A program made the position numbers and the translations under genes. From positions 434,001-498,000 of the forward strand of contig NZ_CP040330.1 in NCBI RefSeq assembly GCF_005576615.1: 64,000 nucleotides of DNA. Reading direction: 5' to 3'. Shown here piece by piece: positions 62,287 to 64,000 of the stretch. Numbering within the stretch: the first letter of the stretch is position 1; every line of letters starts with the position of its first letter. The DNA is from Natrinema versiforme (GTDB lineage Archaea > Halobacteriota > Halobacteria > Halobacteriales > Natrialbaceae). Below the pieces are notes generated by a model that searched no databases, had not been told where the DNA came from, and saw only the letters and a list, made by a program, of their open reading frames with translations.

Positions 62287-63414
62287 TTAAAGATAGTCCG
62301 GCAGGCGGTCGGACCGATCCGATCCCGCGACGAACGGCAGTTCGGTGCGGGTCGCGGCCACCTCTTCGCCGCCGACCCGGACCGTCAACTCGTCGCTCTC
62401 GAGGTCGTAGTCGACAATCGCGAGCGCGATGATGTCGCCGAGCATCGGGCTCTCTCCCGCACGGGTTATCTCACCGACCGACGCGTCGCCGTCGAAGACG
62501 GCCGCGCCGGACTCGGGAATCGGCCGCCCTCCGCTCTCGTCGTCTCCGTCGCCCTCACTCTCCGCCTCGAGGGTGAGCCCGACGAGTCGCCGACTGGGCT
62601 GGCCGCGGTTCTCGACCCGGGAAACCACCTCCTGTCCGACGTAACAGCCCTTCTCGAAGTCGAGGGCGTTGCGCAGGCCGAGCACGTTCGGCAGCGTCCC
62701 CTCGAGTTCGGTGTGAAAGAGCGGCGAGCCGGCCTCGAGCGCGAGGCTCTCGAACGCCTGATAGCCGAAGGGGGCGGCGTTGAGCCCCTGATTGAGCAGC
62801 GTGTCATGGACGGCCGCGGCGTCGTCCGCGGCACAGATCACTTCGTAGCTCTCCTCGCCGGTGAGCGCGTCGGTGCGGATGACTGAGACGCCCTCGTCGC
62901 CCATCGTCCCGCGGACGAACGAGTAGCGCTCGTCGGGCGAGCCGGCACCGTTGAGCACGCTCGCGATCTTTTCGGTGGCCTGCGGGCCGTGAATCCCGAA
63001 GACCGCGTAGTCGTCGGTCGCGACACGGATGTCGACATCCTGAATGAACACTTTCTCGGACCACTCCTCGGCGAGGGGCTCGGCGGTCTCGGGCTGGGTG
63101 AAAAGCAGGAGTCGCTCGCCCGCGTTGTAGACGTAGAGTTCGACGTCGATCCCGCCTTGGGGGTCGAGCACGAGCGCGTAACAGCCCTGCCCGTCCTCGG
63201 TCGGGACGCGGTTCGAGACGACGTTATCGACGTACTCGACGCGGTCGTCGCCCTCCACGACGATCACGCCGTAGGCCGACTCGAGCAGCCCGACGCCGTT
63301 GCGGACCGCCCGGTGGGTTCGCTCCGGTCGGCCGTAGTGTTCGACGACTCGCCGGTCGGCGCGCTCGCCGAACGTGGCCCCGTGGTCCTCGTGGATGGAC
63401 TCGATGACACTCAT
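62287..63414 (-). CDS. ygfZ: YgfZ/GcvT-domain protein
   Basis: A 375-residue folate-binding protein of the YgfZ type, related to aminomethyltransferase GcvT. It has the YgfZ hallmark KGCYVGQE (residues 255-262), an N-terminal GcvT fold (NGVGLLESAYGVIVVEGDDR, RVEYVDNVVSNRVPTEDGQG) and a C-terminal beta-barrel with an acidic insert (EAESEGDGDDESGG). YgfZ helps repair or assemble Fe-S clusters in bacteria. No other gcv genes are in the window. Confidence 0.88.
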   Translation of the reverse strand: MSVIESIHEDHGATFGERADRRVVEHYGRPERTHRAVRNGVGLLESAYGVIVVEGDDRVEYVDNVVSNRVPTEDGQGCYALVLDPQGGIDVELYVYNAGERLLLFTQPETAEPLAEEWSEKVFIQDVDIRVATDDYAVFGIHGPQATEKIASVLNGAGSPDERYSFVRGTMGDEGVSVIRTDALTGEESYEVICAADDAAAVHDTLLNQGLNAAPFGYQAFESLALEAGSPLFHTELEGTLPNVLGLRNALDFEKGCYVGQEVVSRVENRGQPSRRLVGLTLEAESEGDGDDESGGRPIPESGAAVFDGDASVGEITRAGESPMLGDIIALAIVDYDLESDELTVRVGGEEVAATRTELPFVAGSDRSDRLPDYL

Positions 63415-63453
63415 GCCTACTCCCTGGGGCCTGAGCGTATCAGGCGTTTCGAT

Positions 63454-63750
63454 TCAAAAAGGGATCCGCTCGCGGAGCCACTCTCCGATCGACCGCTCCC
63501 CGTCCTCGTCTTCCGGCTCGTCGGGAACGACCCGCTCGGCGGGCTTGATCACCGTCTCCGACCCCGAGTCGACGACGATCAGATCGTCCTCCTTGAGCGT
63601 CGACAGGGCCTCCTCGAGTTCGTCGATGTCGACCTCGACGGCCGCGCGGAGCTCGAAGACGGTCATCCCGTCGTCGGCGCGATCGACCAGCGCATCGAGT
63701 ACCGCCACCTCCGTCCGCTCCCGGTTCCGGTACTCCCGCTTTGCTCTCAT
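63454..63750 (-). CDS. DUF6432-type winged-helix protein
   Basis: A 98-residue protein (MRAKREYRNRERTEVAVLDA) with a winged-helix core (LVDRADDGMTVFELRAAVEV, DIDELEEALSTLKEDDLIVV) and an acidic tail ending WLRERIPF. It resembles haloarchaeal DUF6432 from memory. Start at 63750; an upstream in-frame ATG would add four residues. Confidence 0.8.
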   Translation of the reverse strand: MRAKREYRNRERTEVAVLDALVDRADDGMTVFELRAAVEVDIDELEEALSTLKEDDLIVVDSGSETVIKPAERVVPDEPEDEDGERSIGEWLRERIPF

Positions 63751-63939
63751 CTGTATTTCCATTCGACCACATGGGATTTGACGTTTGCCGTTCCCCCCAC
63801 GCTGTGCGGTCGCGGGTCCACGAGACCCATCGGATCGTCTCGAGCAGGTGCTCCTCGAATTGCAGACTCGACTCGAGTCAGCCGCCCGACTGGACCGCTC
63901 GCGGGACTGTCATAAAACTGTGACTAACAGGCAGTACGT

Positions 63940-63947
63940 TTTTTATG
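63940..63947 (+). promoter_or_regulatory. TATA box of the gene at the window's right edge
   Basis: TTTTATGG, preceded by an AT-rich run, at the standard haloarchaeal distance from the ATG at 63971 for a leaderless transcript. Confidence 0.6.
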
Positions 63948-63970
63948 GGATGGCTCGGTACGGTGGGACA

Positions 63971-64000
63971 ATGGTCCTGCGATGTTCGCTGCTCGGACAC
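63971..64000 (+). CDS. N-terminus of a zinc-ribbon protein (cut by window edge)
   Basis: Ten codons remain: MVLRCSLLGH. This start matches small haloarchaeal proteins of the DUF7093 zinc-ribbon type (from memory). The TATA-like TTTTATGG at 63940-63947 is 27 bases upstream, so the gene is probably leaderless. Confidence 0.6.
   Translation, partial: MVLRCSLLGH

Noticed and set aside
1-64000. tRNA or rRNA genes, CRISPR array
   Set aside because: No T-arm plus acceptor pairing, rRNA core sequence or regular direct repeat with spacers was recognised by eye on either strand; a tRNAscan/CRISPR search would settle it.

Overview
The window is chromosomal DNA of a halophilic archaeon, most likely a Natrialbales-type haloarchaeon (Natrinema/Haloterrigena/Natrialba-like; the genus is inference). 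Signs are the high GC, the very acidic proteins, twin-arginine lipoproteins, short or absent 5' leaders behind TATA-like boxes, ATGA/GTGA stop-start overlaps, and archaeal genes (thermosome, aIF5B-type IF-2, Nob1, FAU-1, split GMP synthetase, HalOD1). No rRNA, tRNA, CRISPR array or intact insertion sequence was recognised.

Layout. 1-10.8 kb: cut-off membrane protein, riboflavin synthase, PrsW-type protease, dicarboxylate/amino-acid symporter, FAU-1, Nudix hydrolase, BASS transporter, aldo/keto reductase, acyltransferase, several small unknowns. 10.9-20 kb: zinc ribbon, secF-secD, pgi, CPBP protease, PRC-barrel/nob1, infB. 20-26 kb: pyrG-guaAb cluster facing a formyl-THF cyclo-ligase/MoaB pair across a 520-base gap. 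26-28.8 kb: four-gene ABC operon ending in its likely winged-helix regulator, behind two tandem 15-bp dyads. 29-33.3 kb: MDR dehydrogenase, small proteins, a sulfatase-fold protein with a methyltransferase. 33.4-36.95 kb: an AT-rich accessory island with a phiH1-repressor-like wHTH, a protein with a HEPN-type RNxxxH motif and two unrecognised membrane proteins. 36.95-40.1 kb: glycosyltransferase/methyltransferase/glycosidase-like operon. 40.3-45.2 kb: IDI-like Nudix enzyme, diacylglycerol-kinase-like protein, PHP protein, DUF3800 protein, and an Lrp regulator divergent from carA. 45.4-49.1 kb: three tandem TAT-lipoprotein metal/siderophore-binding proteins, each behind a DtxR-type TTAGG-N4-CCTAA box. 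49.2-55 kb: SIMPL lipoprotein, cysteine synthase, HalOD1, TraB-like protein, thermosome. 55.2-64 kb: ABC exporter, an Lrp regulator divergent from glnA, phosphoesterase, coiled-coil/HhH protein, YgfZ-like protein, DUF6432 wHTH, and the start of a zinc-ribbon gene.

How genes work together. Housekeeping sets are compact: secF/secD (protein export), PRC-barrel/nob1/infB (ribosome maturation and initiation), pyrG/guaAb (nucleotides). Each of the two Lrp genes sits divergently next to a nitrogen gene (carA, glnA), and both intergenic regions contain TTACGA half-sites. The three binding proteins form an iron-responsive uptake module with no permease or ATPase nearby. Two genes (the third binding protein and cysteine synthase), 2.3 kb apart, each carry an apparent one-base deletion; this is either local decay or a sequence-quality problem. 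The best candidate for something undescribed is the AT-rich island. Other points of note are an IDI-type enzyme lacking its active-site cysteine, arrays of three-nucleotide-loop hairpins after highly expressed genes, and the tandem dyads before the ABC operon.
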